NCBI RefSeq assembly: GCF_018417535.1
Contig: NZ_CP070977.1
Span: 1,798,001-1,862,000 of the forward strand
Reading direction: 5' to 3'
Length of the DNA: 64,000 bases
Origin: Burkholderia pyrrocinia
GTDB lineage: Bacteria > Pseudomonadota > Gammaproteobacteria > Burkholderiales > Burkholderiaceae
Under the pieces are notes generated by a model that did no database searches, was not told where the DNA came from, and worked only from the letters and a program-made list of their open reading frames with translations. Both the position numbers and the translations under genes were made by a program. How positions within the stretch are numbered: position 1 is the stretch's first letter; every line of letters begins with the position of its first letter. Shown here in pieces: positions 43,935 to 56,797 of this stretch.

Positions 43935-45770
43935 ATGGAAGCCAACAGGAAACAGACGTCACGCAAGGGCTCCTGGCGCAGTGCCTTGCATACGCTGCGC
44001 CGCTTCGCCTGGTCGGGCGGCGCGCTGATGCCCGCACGCGCCGGCGCGCCGCGCCGCGACGACTCCGTGCGCGACTGGCTGGAACAGACGGTCGGCACGG
44101 TGGATTTCCTCGCCCATGTCGACCGCGAGCTGCGCTTTCTGTACGTGTCCGATGCCAGCCTGCGCTTCATCGGCTACCACCGCGACTACCTGCACACGCT
44201 GACGCTGCGCGACCTGATCGCCGAACAGGATACCGCGGCGCTCGAAGGCCTGCTTGCGCGCGCCGCGCGTTCGGGCCAGGTCGAGAAGGCGACGATGTGC
44301 ATCGTCAAGTCGCTCACCTACCCGCTGGACGTCGAGATCCGCGCGTTCAAGAGCCGCCATCACGGAGTCGACGGCTTCGCGATCGCGGCGTTCGACGTAT
44401 CGTCGTGGCGCGCGCTCGAGGCGCGCCTGACGTACGAAATGCACCACGACCCGATGACGGGGCTCGACAACCTGTCCGCGCTCGTGCCCGCGCTGATGCG
44501 CGCGCAGCAGACCGCCGACGACGACGGCACCTGCGCGGCGCTGCTGCTGCTCGACCTCGACGACTACCAGCGGATCAACCGCGCGCTCGGCTACGACGCG
44601 GGCGACACGCTGCTGCGCGAGACCGCGCAGCGGCTGAAGGCGCTCGTCACGCCGAACGAACGGCTCGCGCGCGTCGCGAGCGACAAGTTCGCGGTCGTGC
44701 TGAGCGCGTCGAACCGCACGCAGGCGAGCAACGCCGCCGACGCGCTCGCGCGCCGGCTGCAGGCCGCGGTGCGCGAGCCCTACGCGTACCAGGGGCAGAC
44801 CGTGCATTTGTCCGCGAGCATCGGCATCGCGCTCTATCCGGACGAACGTGCCGCGCCGCATCGCGCGCAGCACCACAGCCCGCTGCTGCGCCGCGCCGAC
44901 CACGCGCTCGCGCAGGCGAAGGCATCGGGCGGCAACGCGCTCGCGTTCCATGCGCCTGTCGACGATCCGGCCGACGCCGAGCGGCTGAAGCTCGAAGCCG
45001 ACCTGTACGACGGCGTGCGCAACGGCGAGTTTTCGCTCCATTTCCAGCCGATCACGCACAGCCAGTCGTGCGCGGTGGTCGGCGTCGAGGCGCTGATCCG
45101 CTGGCGCCATCCGGTGCACGGCCTCGTGCCGCCGGCGACCTTCATTCCGCTCGCCGAATCGATCGGCCTGATCAACTATCTCGGCAACTGGGTGCTCAAG
45201 GCCGCGTGCATGCAGCTCGTCGCGTGGGACCGCCAGGGGCTCGCGCTGCAGTACGTGGCAGTCAACGTGTCACCGCAGCAGTTCCGCGACCCGCGCTTCA
45301 CGCAGAGCGTGCGCGAGGCGATCACGCTGACGGGCATCGACCCGCGCCGCATCGTGCTCGAGATCACCGAAAGCCTGCTGATGCACGATCCCGCGCATGC
45401 GAAGGGGCTGCTCGAGGAGCTGACCGATCTCGGCATCCGCTTCGCGATCGACGATTTCGGCACCGGCTATTCGAGCCTCGCGTACCTGCAGCGCTTCCCG
45501 CTCGCGAAGCTGAAGATCGACCGCAGCTTCGTCGAGAACCTGCTGACGTCGCGCAACGACCGCGCGATCGTGTCGGCGGTGGTCGGCCTCGCGCAGACGC
45601 TCGATCTCGAGCTCGTCGCCGAAGGCGTCGAGACCGAGGCGCAGCGCGAGCTGCTGACGGAGATGGGCTGCAATCACATCCAGGGCTGGCTCGTCTGCCA
45701 GGCGCTACCGTCCGAGGAACTCGCACGGCGCTTCGAGGCGCAGCAATTGCACCTGCACGCCGCCGCCTGA
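43935..45770 (+). CDS. PAS-GGDEF-EAL protein with degenerate GGDEF, likely c-di-GMP phosphodiesterase
   Basis: A 611-residue signalling protein. A PAS domain covers about 50-155. The GGDEF domain (about 160-335) keeps its fold (HDPMTGLDNLSALVPAL) but its signature reads VASDKF at 247-252 in place of GGDEF, so cyclase activity is unlikely. The EAL domain (about 350-600) has the active-site motifs VGVEALIRW (Glu385), ITESLLM, DDFGTGYSSLAYL and AEGVETEAQ, consistent with c-di-GMP hydrolysis. There are no membrane segments. The ATG at 43935 follows CAGCGAGAA. The HDOD gene follows after 27 bp, probably in the same transcript. Confidence 0.88.
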   Translation: MEANRKQTSRKGSWRSALHTLRRFAWSGGALMPARAGAPRRDDSVRDWLEQTVGTVDFLAHVDRELRFLYVSDASLRFIGYHRDYLHTLTLRDLIAEQDTAALEGLLARAARSGQVEKATMCIVKSLTYPLDVEIRAFKSRHHGVDGFAIAAFDVSSWRALEARLTYEMHHDPMTGLDNLSALVPALMRAQQTADDDGTCAALLLLDLDDYQRINRALGYDAGDTLLRETAQRLKALVTPNERLARVASDKFAVVLSASNRTQASNAADALARRLQAAVREPYAYQGQTVHLSASIGIALYPDERAAPHRAQHHSPLLRRADHALAQAKASGGNALAFHAPVDDPADAERLKLEADLYDGVRNGEFSLHFQPITHSQSCAVVGVEALIRWRHPVHGLVPPATFIPLAESIGLINYLGNWVLKAACMQLVAWDRQGLALQYVAVNVSPQQFRDPRFTQSVREAITLTGIDPRRIVLEITESLLMHDPAHAKGLLEELTDLGIRFAIDDFGTGYSSLAYLQRFPLAKLKIDRSFVENLLTSRNDRAIVSAVVGLAQTLDLELVAEGVETEAQRELLTEMGCNHIQGWLVCQALPSEELARRFEAQQLHLHAAA

Positions 45771-45797
45771 CGCGCGCGGCGAACCGGATAGATCCGT

Positions 45798-47303
45798 ATG
45801 TCAATCACCGAACACCTGCCCCGCACCGCGTTGCTCGACAAGCTGTGGGCCCGGATGAGCGAACGGGGCGACTTCCCGCTGCTGTCGGAATCGCTGCGCG
45901 CGACGATGGCCGCGATGAAGAACGACGACCTCGACTTCACCGCGCTCGTGCGCGTCGTGCTGTCGGACTTCGCGCTCACGCAGAAAGTGCTGCGGCTCGC
46001 GAACTCCGCGATGTACATGGCGTTCGGCGGCAACATCACGACCGTTACCCGCGCACTGATGGTGCTCGGCATGGACGCGGTCGGCCATCTGGTCGTCGGG
46101 CTGAAGCTCGTCGACCATTTCCACCACAGCACGCCGCGGCGCATCGACGCGAAGCTCGAACTGAACCGCGCGCTGCTGTCCGGCTGCGTCGCGCGCAAGC
46201 TCACCGAGCACGCCGAGCTGCGCGGCGGCGAGGAAGCCGTCGTCTGCACGCTGATGCGCCAGGTCGGCAAGCTGCTGGTGGTCTGCTATCTCGACAGCGA
46301 ATGGGACCGGATCCGCCGGCGCGCGGCCGAGCTGAACGGCGACGAAGCGGCCGCCTGCGCGGACGTGCTCGGCGTCGGCTTCGACGAGATCGGGCTCGAA
46401 GCCGCCGCACGCTGGCGGCTGCCCGACGTGATCCGCGCGGGGATGGCCAACGACGACAGCCACGCGGCCCGCGCCGACGCGTTCGACGACGAATACGACG
46501 ACGACCGCAATGCCGGTCATGCGGCCGACGACGGCCCGGCCGACCGAGTACGCTGGCTGCGCGCGGTGAGCCGCTGCTCGACCGATGTCGCGAGCGCGCT
46601 CACGATGCCCGCGAGCCCGCAGCGCGACGCGCGCATCGCGGCGCTCGCGCAGCACTACGGCACGGAACTCGACATGGAACCCGACACGCTCGTCGAGATC
46701 GCCGACCGGCTCGCGCGCGAGGAAGCGAGCGACACCGTGATGCGCGAGATCGTCGAGCTGCGCGCGAACGCCGATGCGATCGCCCGCGCACAGGCGGAGC
46801 CCGAGGCATGCCTCGAAGCCGGCCTCGCGGACCTGCGCGCGCTGCCGTCCGAGCATGTGCTGACGCCGGTGCTCGCGCTCGCGTCGGAAAGCCTGCTGGC
46901 CGGCCTCGCGTTCACGCGCACCGTGATGTTCGTGCGTCACGACGACGGCACGTTCGCCGCGCGCCTCGGCTTCGGCACCGGCGTCGATACGGCACTCGAC
47001 CGGCTGCGCTTCGACGAGCGCTTCGAGCCGGACGTGTTTCATCTCGCGATCACGAATTCGGTCGGCATCTTCATCGAGCAGGCGCAGGAACCGAAGATGC
47101 TCAAGCGCCTGCCCGCGTGGTATCTCGACGCGTTCGACGACACGCGCGCGTTCGTGCTGCTGCCCGTGCGCGTCGGCGCGACGACCGTCGCACTGCTGTA
47201 CGGCGACTGGGCCGGCGCGCAGCCCGCGCGCAAGATCACGCAGCAGGAGATGAGCGTGCTCAACGAACTCGCGCGCGAACTGGGCCGGTTCTTCCCGTCG
47301 TAA
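45798..47303 (+). CDS. HDOD-domain signalling protein
   Basis: A 501-residue protein. The HDOD domain occupies about 20-260 (FPLLSESLRATMAAMKNDDLDF, VVLSDFALTQKVLRLANSAMYM, TVTRALMVLGMDAVGHLVVG). HDOD modules are HD-GYP relatives without the catalytic metal site and are found in signalling and stress adaptors. The region from about 270 to 495 (HYGTELDMEPDTLVEIADRL; ESLLAGLAFTRTVMFVRHDD; VLLPVRVGATTVALLYGDW) looks like a GAF-type sensor preceded by helices. It stands 27 bp behind the EAL protein, so the two probably act in one pathway. Confidence 0.87.
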   Translation: MSITEHLPRTALLDKLWARMSERGDFPLLSESLRATMAAMKNDDLDFTALVRVVLSDFALTQKVLRLANSAMYMAFGGNITTVTRALMVLGMDAVGHLVVGLKLVDHFHHSTPRRIDAKLELNRALLSGCVARKLTEHAELRGGEEAVVCTLMRQVGKLLVVCYLDSEWDRIRRRAAELNGDEAAACADVLGVGFDEIGLEAAARWRLPDVIRAGMANDDSHAARADAFDDEYDDDRNAGHAADDGPADRVRWLRAVSRCSTDVASALTMPASPQRDARIAALAQHYGTELDMEPDTLVEIADRLAREEASDTVMREIVELRANADAIARAQAEPEACLEAGLADLRALPSEHVLTPVLALASESLLAGLAFTRTVMFVRHDDGTFAARLGFGTGVDTALDRLRFDERFEPDVFHLAITNSVGIFIEQAQEPKMLKRLPAWYLDAFDDTRAFVLLPVRVGATTVALLYGDWAGAQPARKITQQEMSVLNELARELGRFFPS

Positions 47304-47345
47304 CGCGGGGGCCTGCCGACCCGCCCCCGCCGTTTCCCGCCTCCC

Positions 47346-47373
47346 AAAAGCAAAACGGCCGCATAAGCGGCCG
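47346..47373 (-). terminator. Terminator of the amino-acid binding-protein gene
   Basis: CGGCCGC (47356-47362) and GCGGCCG (47367-47373) form a stem with loop ATAA. On the minus strand it is followed by TTTTGCTTTT. It lies about 33 bp beyond the stop of the binding-protein gene. Activity rightward, for the HDOD gene, would be weaker (GTTTGCTTGC). Confidence 0.7.
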
Positions 47374-47405
47374 GTTTGCTTGCATCGCGCGGTCGAACGA
47401 AACGC

Positions 47406-48200
47406 TTACTTGAGCGTCACGGGCACGCTGAAGTACTTCTTCGCGAGGTTGTCGATCGTGCCGTCGGCCTTCAGGTCCTTCAGCGCCTGATCGAGTGCGG
47501 TCTTCAGCGCCGCGTCGTTCTTGCGCAGGCCGAAACCGACGCCCGAGCCGAGGATCTCGGTGTCGCTGACCGTGCCGCCCGCGAACCCGAAGCCCTGGCC
47601 TTGCGGCTTCGTCAGGAAGCCCTTCGAACCGGCTTCCGAATCCTGGAACGTCGCGTCGAGACGGCCCGACTTCAGGTCGGCGTAGGCCAGGTCCTGCGTC
47701 TGGTACGGCACGACTTCAACGCCCGCCGGCGCCCACTTCTTCTTCGCGTACGCTTCCTGGATCGTGCCCTGCAGCACGCCGACGCGCTTGCCCTTCAGCG
47801 ATTGCGGGGTCGGCAGCAGGCCGCTGCCCTGCTTCGCGATGAGCTGGTTCGGAATCGTGTAGATCGGATCGGTGAACGCGATCGCGTGCTTGCGCTGGTC
47901 GGTGATCGTCATGTCCGAGTTGATCGCATCGAACTTGCGTGCCTGCAGCGCGGGGATCAGGCCGTCGAAGTCGTTCTCGACCCACACGCACTTCGTCTTC
48001 AGCTTCGCGCACACCGCGTTGCCGATATCGATGTCGAAGCCGGTCAGCTTGCCGTCGGGCGTCTTGAATTCGAACGGTGCGTACGAAGCCTCGACGCCGA
48101 ACCGGATCTCCTTCAGATCCGCGGCAAACGCGCTGCCTGCCGCCACGGCCGATGCCGCCACCACCGCATGCGCGGCCACTTTACGCCAATCCAACTTCAT
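47406..48200 (-). CDS. aotJ: Arginine/ornithine-type ABC transporter periplasmic binding protein
   Basis: A 264-residue solute-binding protein of family 3 (lysine/arginine/ornithine type). Signal peptide about 1-26 (HAVVAASAVAAGSAFA-A). The mature part has EIRFGVEASYAPFEFKTPDG, LTGFDIDIGNAVCAKL, DGLIPALQARKFDAINSDM and GVLQGTIQEAY, all typical of LAO/HisJ proteins. GAGGAGAGCACCTG precedes the ATG. It lies at the end of the aru catabolic cluster, over 8 kb from its likely permease genes (aotQMP at 57864-60085). The aot name is by analogy with Pseudomonas, and its preferred ligand is inferred. Confidence 0.85.
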   Translation of the reverse strand: MKLDWRKVAAHAVVAASAVAAGSAFAADLKEIRFGVEASYAPFEFKTPDGKLTGFDIDIGNAVCAKLKTKCVWVENDFDGLIPALQARKFDAINSDMTITDQRKHAIAFTDPIYTIPNQLIAKQGSGLLPTPQSLKGKRVGVLQGTIQEAYAKKKWAPAGVEVVPYQTQDLAYADLKSGRLDATFQDSEAGSKGFLTKPQGQGFGFAGGTVSDTEILGSGVGFGLRKNDAALKTALDQALKDLKADGTIDNLAKKYFSVPVTLK

Positions 48201-48562
48201 CAGGTGCTCTCCTCGATACTCGAATGTTCCGGAACTACGGGCGTTTGCATCATTGCAGGGTCGGATGACCGCGACAATCGCGATGCCGCGCCGTGATGCG
48301 GCGCAACAGCCGCAAGGCCGCGATTGTACCAATCCGCGCGGCCCGGTATGGCAAAGCGGGCGACGACGCGCGATGCTGCGCTGCGTGTGCGGCGCCGGTC
48401 AGGCTATCCGCCGAACTTGCAAGACGGTGTCGCGAATACGCAAGCCGGGGGCCGCCCGCCGTCCGCCCCGACATGCAGGCGACGACGACGGGATACCGAC
48501 AGGTTGCGGGTCACGCGCGGGCCGCGTGCTGTCGCAGCCGCGCATTCGGTCTGGGCACGCGC
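48201..48562 (-). promoter_or_regulatory. Upstream region of the binding-protein gene with an ArgR-like half-site
   Basis: 362 bp between aruE and the binding-protein gene, without credible ORFs. Read on the minus strand, TGTCGC-N8-GA lies at 48261-48276, about 60 bp before the start codon. The Pseudomonas ArgR half-site is TGTCGC-N8-AA, so seven of eight fixed positions match. No second well-spaced half-site was found. No terminator with a U-run was seen behind aruE. Confidence 0.4.
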
Positions 48563-49603
48563 TCAGACCAGCGCCGCGAGCGTCTCCCGCGTCGTGTCGA
48601 CGACGAGCAGGCCCGCGCGCAGGCCCGGCTTCACGGTCGGATTCGGAAACACGATCCGTTCCTCGTCGTGCGTCACCGTGTAGCGGTAGTCGCCGTCCTG
48701 CGCGAGCACCGTGCCGCGCGCAAACGCGGTGAAGTTCGCGACGTCGGCCGCGACGAACAGCTCCAGCGCATCGCTCTGCTTCGTGATCTGGTCGATCACC
48801 GTGAATACGCGCGGCAACGCGGCCGCTGCATCGCGCGGCGAATGGCCCCACGCACCCGACACGAGCTTGCGCACTGCGCGGTCGGCCGGCGCGAAGCGCG
48901 CCAGGTCGTTCTGGCCGAACGGCCGCACCTTGCCGAGTTCCAGCGTGCACGCCAGCGCACCGCAGTGCTCGGCCGTGAAATGCGAGTACGTGTTGCCCTT
49001 CGCCGTATGCAGCAGCACGGCCGCGATGCACGCCTCGCCGAGCCATTCGATCATCATGCGCGTCGGCGGCGTGCCCGTATGCGGCAGCAGCGCAAACTGC
49101 TCGAACACCGATGCGCGGATCGCCGTATGCATGTCGACATGCCAGCGTGCGCCGCCCGCCGGTGCTGCCGCGAAGAACGCGGCAGCGGCCGCTTCAAGCT
49201 GCGCGGCACGCGGCGCTTCGCGGCTTGCGGGCACTTGCTTGTGGCGGCCGCCGAACAGGCGGTTCAGGTCGTCGTCGAGATAACGCTCGCCCGAACGCAT
49301 CGCCGGCACGTTGCCGAGCACGACGAGCAGCCGGCACGCAAGCGGCAGCGCGCCCGATGCGAGATCGCGCACGAGCATCGACAGCAGCTCGATCGGCGCC
49401 GTCTCGTCGCCGTGCACGCCGGCCGACACGAGCACGCTCGCGCGCGCCGCGACGTCAGCCGCGGCCGGTTCGAGCGCGAGCAGCCCGTCGCCAAGCCATT
49501 GCCAGCGCACTGCCCCACCCGCGCAGGCGCCGTCGGTCACGGCCGGCGCGGCGCCGGCCAGCGTGAACGCGAGAAAGTCGTCGAGCGGCGCGGCGGCGGA
49601 CAT
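48563..49603 (-). CDS. astE: Succinylglutamate desuccinylase
   Basis: Last step of the arginine succinyltransferase pathway: a zinc hydrolase that splits N-succinylglutamate into glutamate and succinate. The 346-residue protein has the zinc site [13 protein letters not shown] (His and Glu) and HVDMHTAI (His), plus the substrate loop [11 protein letters not shown]. The ATG at 49603 was chosen because TGAGG lies before it, 7 bp after the astB stop; an ATG at 49627 would overlap astB but has no ribosome site. It is also called aruE in Pseudomonas. Operon order aruCFGDBE is kept here. Confidence 0.92.
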   Translation of the reverse strand: MSAAAPLDDFLAFTLAGAAPAVTDGACAGGAVRWQWLGDGLLALEPAAADVAARASVLVSAGVHGDETAPIELLSMLVRDLASGALPLACRLLVVLGNVPAMRSGERYLDDDLNRLFGGRHKQVPASREAPRAAQLEAAAAAFFAAAPAGGARWHVDMHTAIRASVFEQFALLPHTGTPPTRMMIEWLGEACIAAVLLHTAKGNTYSHFTAEHCGALACTLELGKVRPFGQNDLARFAPADRAVRKLVSGAWGHSPRDAAAALPRVFTVIDQITKQSDALELFVAADVANFTAFARGTVLAQDGDYRYTVTHDEERIVFPNPTVKPGLRAGLLVVDTTRETLAALV

Positions 49604-49610
49604 CGATGCC

Positions 49611-50951
49611 TCAGCGCTGGAAGTCATACAGCGAACCGACGCGCAGGATCTGCGTGAGCGCGTCGAGCGCCGTGCGCGATTCGTCGAGCAGCGCCGGATC
49701 GGCGAGGTCTTCCGGTGCGAGGCGATCGCGATAGTGCTTGTCGATCCACGCGTCGAGCGATGCGAACAGCGTGTCGTTGATCCACACGTTCGACGTGACG
49801 GCCGCGCGCTCCGCGTCGCTCAGCACGACGCGCAGGCGCAGGCACGCGGGGCCGCCGCCGTTCTTCATGCTTTCGCGCAGGTCGAACACGAGCACGTCGT
49901 GAATCGGGCCGTTGCCGGCCGCGAGCTGGTCGAGATAGGCCGCGACGTTCGCGTTCTCGCGGCATTCCTGCGGCACGACGAGCACTTGCGAGCCGTCCGC
50001 GCGCGACAGCAGCTGGCTGTTGAACAGATACGACGTCACCGCGTCGTTCACGCTCACGGCCGCGTCGGGCACCTCGATCACGTTCAGGCGCGCACCGCGT
50101 GCGTCGAGCGCCGCGGTCAGCGTGTCGTAGATCGCCTGCTTGTTGACGAACGCGCGTTCGTGCGTGAACAGCGTGTCGCGGTTGCCGACCGAGATCACGT
50201 CGTTGTGGAACACGCCCGCGTCGATCACGTCCGGATCCTGCTGCGCATAGACCGTCGCTTCTTCGGCGAGCCCGTGGCGATGCGCGACCGCGCGGCTCGC
50301 CTCGAAGGTCTGGCGTGCCGGGAAGCGCTTCGGCTCGGGGCCGCGGCGGTACTCCGCGCGGCCGTACACGAAGAACTCGATGCCCGGCTTGCCGTATTCG
50401 GCGCAGAAGCGCGTGTGGTTCGCCGCGCCTTCGTCGCCGAGCGCCGGCGTGCCCGTCAGCGCTTCGTGCACCGCGAAGTGCGCGGGATCGGCGAACAGCG
50501 TCGACAGCGTGCGGCGCGTCGCTTCGTGCTCGATCGCGCGATGCAGCTTGCTGCACAGGTTCGCGGGCGTGAAGTGCACGCGGCCGTCGCTCGTATCGGC
50601 CGACGGGCTGACGGTGGCCGCGTTCGCGGTCCACATCGCCGAGGCCGAGCTCGCCGCGGCGAGCAATTCGGGCGCCTGCTTCGCGGCCTTGGCGATCACG
50701 TCCGCGTCCTTGCCCGAGAAGCCGAGTTCGCGCAGCAGGCGCAGCGACGGCCGCTCCTGCGGCGGCAGCACGCCCTGCGCGAAGCCGAGATCCGCGAGCT
50801 GCTTCATCTTGCGCAGCCCCTGCTTCGCGGCGGCCTTCGGATTCGCGGCCGACTTCTCGTTGTTGAGCGACGCCACGTTGCCGAACGACAGCCCGGCGTA
50901 GTTGTGGGTCGGGCCGACGAGCCCGTCGAAATTGGCTTCTTGTGCGTTCAT
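49611..50951 (-). CDS. astB: N-succinylarginine dihydrolase
   Basis: Hydrolyses N2-succinylarginine to succinylornithine, two ammonia and CO2. The 446-residue length matches the family. It starts [22 protein letters not shown], the conserved opening of AstB. Catalytic features are visible: His in [13 protein letters not shown] and the nucleophilic Cys in [13 protein letters not shown]. It stands 14 bp after astD and 7 bp before astE, within the aru operon. This is the second catabolic step. Confidence 0.95.
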   Translation of the reverse strand: MNAQEANFDGLVGPTHNYAGLSFGNVASLNNEKSAANPKAAAKQGLRKMKQLADLGFAQGVLPPQERPSLRLLRELGFSGKDADVIAKAAKQAPELLAAASSASAMWTANAATVSPSADTSDGRVHFTPANLCSKLHRAIEHEATRRTLSTLFADPAHFAVHEALTGTPALGDEGAANHTRFCAEYGKPGIEFFVYGRAEYRRGPEPKRFPARQTFEASRAVAHRHGLAEEATVYAQQDPDVIDAGVFHNDVISVGNRDTLFTHERAFVNKQAIYDTLTAALDARGARLNVIEVPDAAVSVNDAVTSYLFNSQLLSRADGSQVLVVPQECRENANVAAYLDQLAAGNGPIHDVLVFDLRESMKNGGGPACLRLRVVLSDAERAAVTSNVWINDTLFASLDAWIDKHYRDRLAPEDLADPALLDESRTALDALTQILRVGSLYDFQR

Positions 50952-50965
50952 CGTCGCTCCCTCGA

Positions 50966-53464
<2,499 letters not shown>

Positions 53465-53468
<4 letters not shown>

Positions 53469-54517
53469 GCTGCGTCTCCCTTCAAATCTTCATCGTCGCG
53501 GCGGTGCAGCGGCACGCAGCGCACGACATCGCCATCCTTCACATCGAGCGCCGCGCGCACGTCGCCGGCCAGCGGTGCATCGACCGTGTCGCCCGGCAGG
53601 TCGGCCAGCACGCAGCGGAACGATTCGCCGCTGCCCGTCGACACCATGTACGCGACGTCGCCCTGCTGGTGCGCGGCCTCGCGCACGACGCGCTCCGTGC
53701 CGTGCTTCACGCACGCGGTGCGGTCGACCTGCGCGGTCAGCACCGGGCCCGCGTCGAAGATGTCGACGAAGCGGTCGGGTTCGAAGCCTTCTTCGAGATG
53801 GATGTCGTATGCGAGCAGTGCCGTCTCGTTCGGCTCGCCGAGCACGCGCTGCGCGGCTTCCGGCAGCAGCGGCACGTAGAGCGGATAGGCCGGCATCACT
53901 TCCGCGATGAACGTGCGGCTGCGGCCGCCCGACGCGATGTCGACGTCGGTGAAGTCGCGCCCGAAGAACTTGCGGCCCACCGCTTCCCAGAACGGCGATG
54001 CGCCGTTGCCGTCGCTCACGCCGAGCAGCAGCGTGAACACCTCGGGCGTGAAGCGCCGGCGGTTCGCGGCGATGTACATCATCCGGGCGCGCGAGATCAG
54101 GTGCGCGGCCGCGTCGCCGCGCAGCGACGGATCGACGTAGAAGCCGGCGAGCCGGCTCTTGCCGGTCAGCTCGTGCGACATCGTGAGCGCGTGGATCTTG
54201 CGGTTCACGTGCAGCTCGCGCGACGCGTGGATCAGTGCGTCGTTGCGGAACGCGTAGAACGGTTCCGAGTAGCCGGCCGCGGCCACGATGCTCGCCGTGC
54301 CGAGCAGCTTGCCCGTCGACGAATCTTCGAGCACGAAGAGGTAGAACTCCTCGCCGGCGAAGTCGACGTCCGCGCGAAACGAATCCTCGGAGAGCGCCAC
54401 GCGCGCTTCGAGCGCCGCGCGGTCTTGCGGCAGCGAATGCAGGACCGGCTGCGCCGTGCGCGCCATGTGCGCGAGCGCATCGAGATCCGTGAGTTTGCCG
54501 GGGCGAACAAATAGCAT
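53465..54517 (-). CDS. aruF: Arginine/ornithine N-succinyltransferase, first subunit (AruF)
   Basis: A 350-residue paralogue of AruG and its partner subunit. It starts MLFVRPGKLTDLDALAHMAR, with AFRNDALIHASRELHV, LTGKSRLAGFYVDPSLRG and ISRARMMYIAANRRRF matching the family core. In Pseudomonas AruF is the alpha subunit, needed with AruG for arginine and ornithine succinylation. It begins 30 bp after the aruC stop and is translationally coupled to aruG. Confidence 0.93.
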
Positions 54518-54547
54518 CGTCGTTCCTGTCTGCGATGGGTGCGCCGA

Positions 54548-55780
54548 TCAGCGCGCGGTGGCTTCCTGTGCGGCGAGCACTTGTTCGACTGCCTTCTCGA
54601 AGCGCTTGACGCCTTCGTCGAGCAGGTCGAACGGGATCACCAGCGACGGGACGAAGCGCAGCACGTTCGGGCCGGCGATCAGCATGATCAGGCCGTTCTC
54701 GGCTGCGGCAGTGACGAAGTCCTTCGCGCGGCCGTCGAACGCGGCGGTGAGTTCCGCGCCGACGAGCAGGCCCTTGCCGCGGATGTCCTTGAAGATGCCG
54801 AAGCGCGCGTTGATGCGTTCGAGCGCGCCCTTCAGGCGCACGCTGCGTTCGCGCACGCCTTCGAGCAGTGCCGGGTCGCCGATCAGTTCGACGACCTTGT
54901 CGGCGATCGCCGACGCGAGCGGGTTGCCGCCGTACGTCGTACCGTGCACGCCGACCTTGAAGTGCGCGGCCAGTTCGTTCGTCGTCAGCATCGCGCCGAT
55001 CGGGAAGCCGTTGCCGAGCGCCTTCGCGGTCGTGAGGATGTCCGGCGTGACGCCCGTGTCCATGTACGCGTAGAACTGGCCCGTGCGGCCGACGCCCGTT
55101 TGCACTTCGTCGAAAATCAGCAGTGCGTTGTTGGCGTCACAGGCTTCGCGCAGCGCCTTCAGGAATGCCGGATCGGCCGGGATCACGCCGCCTTCGCCTT
55201 GCACGGGCTCGACGATCACTGCGCAGGTTTGCGGGCCGATCGCTGCCTTTGCGGCTTCGATGTCGTTGTACGGCAGGTGCGTGATGCCGGCCGGCACGGG
55301 GCCGAAGCCTTCCGAGTACTTCGGCTGGCCGCCGACGCTGACCGTGAAGAACGTGCGGCCGTGGAACGACTGCACGAACGAGATGATTTCGGCTTTATCG
55401 GCGCCGTGGCGATCGAACGCGACGCGGCGTGCGAGCTTCAGTGCGGCTTCGTTCGCTTCCGCGCCCGAGTTCGCGAAGAATGCGCGGTCGGCGAAGGTCA
55501 GCGATTCGAGGCGCTTCGCGAGGCGCAGCACCGGCTCGTTCGTGTAGCCGTTGCCGATGTGCCAGAGCTTGCGGCCTTGTTCGTCCAGCACCTTCAGCAG
55601 TTCCGGGTGGCCGTGGCCGAGCGACGTCACCGCGATCCCGCATGCGAAATCCACGTACTCGCGGCCGGCCGTGTCCCACACACGGGAGCCCTCTGCGCGA
55701 TCCGGCACGAACGGCGCGGGGGAAAATACCGGCACCATCACTTCGTCGAATGTCTGGCGGTTCACGGTCGAGGTCGTCAT
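54548..55780 (-). CDS. aruC: Succinylornithine/acetylornithine aminotransferase
   Basis: PLP enzyme of 410 residues that transaminates succinylornithine (third step) and usually acetylornithine as well. Class III aminotransferase motifs: [19 protein letters not shown], the cofactor Asp in [15 protein letters not shown] and the Schiff-base Lys in [23 protein letters not shown] precedes the ATG at 55780; an extension to 55843 lacks a ribosome site. First gene of the aru operon. An ArgR-like site lies about 70 bp upstream. Equivalent names are astC and argD; the enzyme may also serve arginine synthesis. Confidence 0.93.
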   Translation of the reverse strand: MTTSTVNRQTFDEVMVPVFSPAPFVPDRAEGSRVWDTAGREYVDFACGIAVTSLGHGHPELLKVLDEQGRKLWHIGNGYTNEPVLRLAKRLESLTFADRAFFANSGAEANEAALKLARRVAFDRHGADKAEIISFVQSFHGRTFFTVSVGGQPKYSEGFGPVPAGITHLPYNDIEAAKAAIGPQTCAVIVEPVQGEGGVIPADPAFLKALREACDANNALLIFDEVQTGVGRTGQFYAYMDTGVTPDILTTAKALGNGFPIGAMLTTNELAAHFKVGVHGTTYGGNPLASAIADKVVELIGDPALLEGVRERSVRLKGALERINARFGIFKDIRGKGLLVGAELTAAFDGRAKDFVTAAAENGLIMLIAGPNVLRFVPSLVIPFDLLDEGVKRFEKAVEQVLAAQEATAR

Positions 55781-55848
55781 GGTCGTTCCTTTCGGTTTCG
55801 TAAGAGGGTTCAACAGGATCAAGTTTAGGTAAGGGTGACGCAAGCGTC

Positions 55849-55864
55849 TTGCGGAATTGCGACG
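55849..55864 (-). promoter_or_regulatory. ArgR-like operator upstream of aruC
   Basis: On the minus strand CGTCGC-N8-AA matches the Pseudomonas ArgR half-site TGTCGC-N8-AA at seven of eight fixed positions. A weaker second copy (GTCAC-N8-AA) follows, shifted by 24 bp instead of the usual 21. The site stands about 70 bp before the aruC start, a normal place for activation by ArgR encoded at 56798. Confidence 0.5.
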
Positions 55865-55974
55865 GGTTCTATCGGAAGCGGATAGTTCGCTTTATTTTGC
55901 CCTCCCGGCGGGGGCTTCGTGTTTGGGTGTTCGTGTTTTTTGGGGGTTTTGGGCGGTGGGTCTGCGGTTGGCGT

Positions 55975-56770
55975 CGTGAAGCACCTGCATTGTTATCGGT
56001 CTATTAGCGTCGCCCCTGCGCGGGGCGGCGGTTACTTTTCTTTGTCTTGCCAAAGAAAAGTAACCAAAAGAAAGGCGCTGTGAAAACGCATGACTTCCCG
56101 GTGCCGTGGTCATCAGTGTGGCCCTCGCCTAAGTGTCCGCGCCAGGACAGAACCCGGAGTGGTTCGAGCAATGGTTCTGACACCACTCACCACCCGACAA
56201 AGCGGTATACCGCCCGCCAGCTCCGCCCTCGCTACGCTCGGCCGACAGGTACGCATCCCTCAAGTAGCACAATCGAAATAACCCACGCCCCAAACCCGAT
56301 GCGCGCGTGATCCGCACCTCTCGCTGCAGAAAAAAGGGGGGCACTCGACGAACACGGAAACACGCGCCCGCATAGCGCTGCTGAGCCAGCACTGATAGCG
56401 GGCAACCGGCCCGGCCGCACGAATGGTGAGAATGCCGGCCCCGGCAATGCTTCGCGGGTGGAAGCACATGAGCGCAAGCTGCGCGACTTGAAGCACCTTG
56501 CAGCCGAGCGTAGCGAGGATGGAGCTAGCGGGCGGTATACCGCTTTGTTGGGTGGTGTGGCGGGTCAGAACCATTGCTCGAACCACTCCGGGTTCTGTCC
56601 TGGCGCGGACACTTAGGCGAGGGCCACTCTGATGACCGCGGCACCGGGAAGTCATGCGTTTTCACAGCGCCTTTCTTTTGGTTACTTTTCTTTGGCAAGA
56701 CAAAGAAAAGTAACCGCCGCCCCGCGCAGGGGCGACGCTAATAGACCGACAACATCACAGGTGCTTCACG
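55975..56770. repeat. Large imperfect inverted repeat, arms about 295 bp, spacer about 205 bp
   Basis: The left arm (about 55975-56272) is repeated in reverse orientation at about 56478-56770 with only scattered mismatches. Each arm contains its own inner palindrome: GGTTACTTTTCTTTG and CAAAGAAAAGTAACC at 56030-56065, and the same pair at 56680-56715. Short ORFs inside are not credible genes. The spacer (56273-56477) is unrelated GC-rich sequence. The GGTTACTTTTCTTTG hairpin is, from memory, a widely scattered Burkholderia intergenic repeat. The element fills the gap between the argR stop and the aruC promoter, so it may act as a transcription barrier. Confidence 0.88.
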
Positions 56771-56797
56771 AACAACGCGAGCGAACCCCCAAAAAAC

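Noticed and set aside
44297..47413. 1,038-codon plus-strand frame across the EAL and HDOD genes
   Set aside because: Arg/Ala-rich shadow in the +2 frame; the true genes have conserved catalytic motifs.
56047..56655. Small ORFs inside the inverted repeat
   Set aside because: They appear in both arms because the DNA is repeated. They lack ribosome sites and protein-like features.
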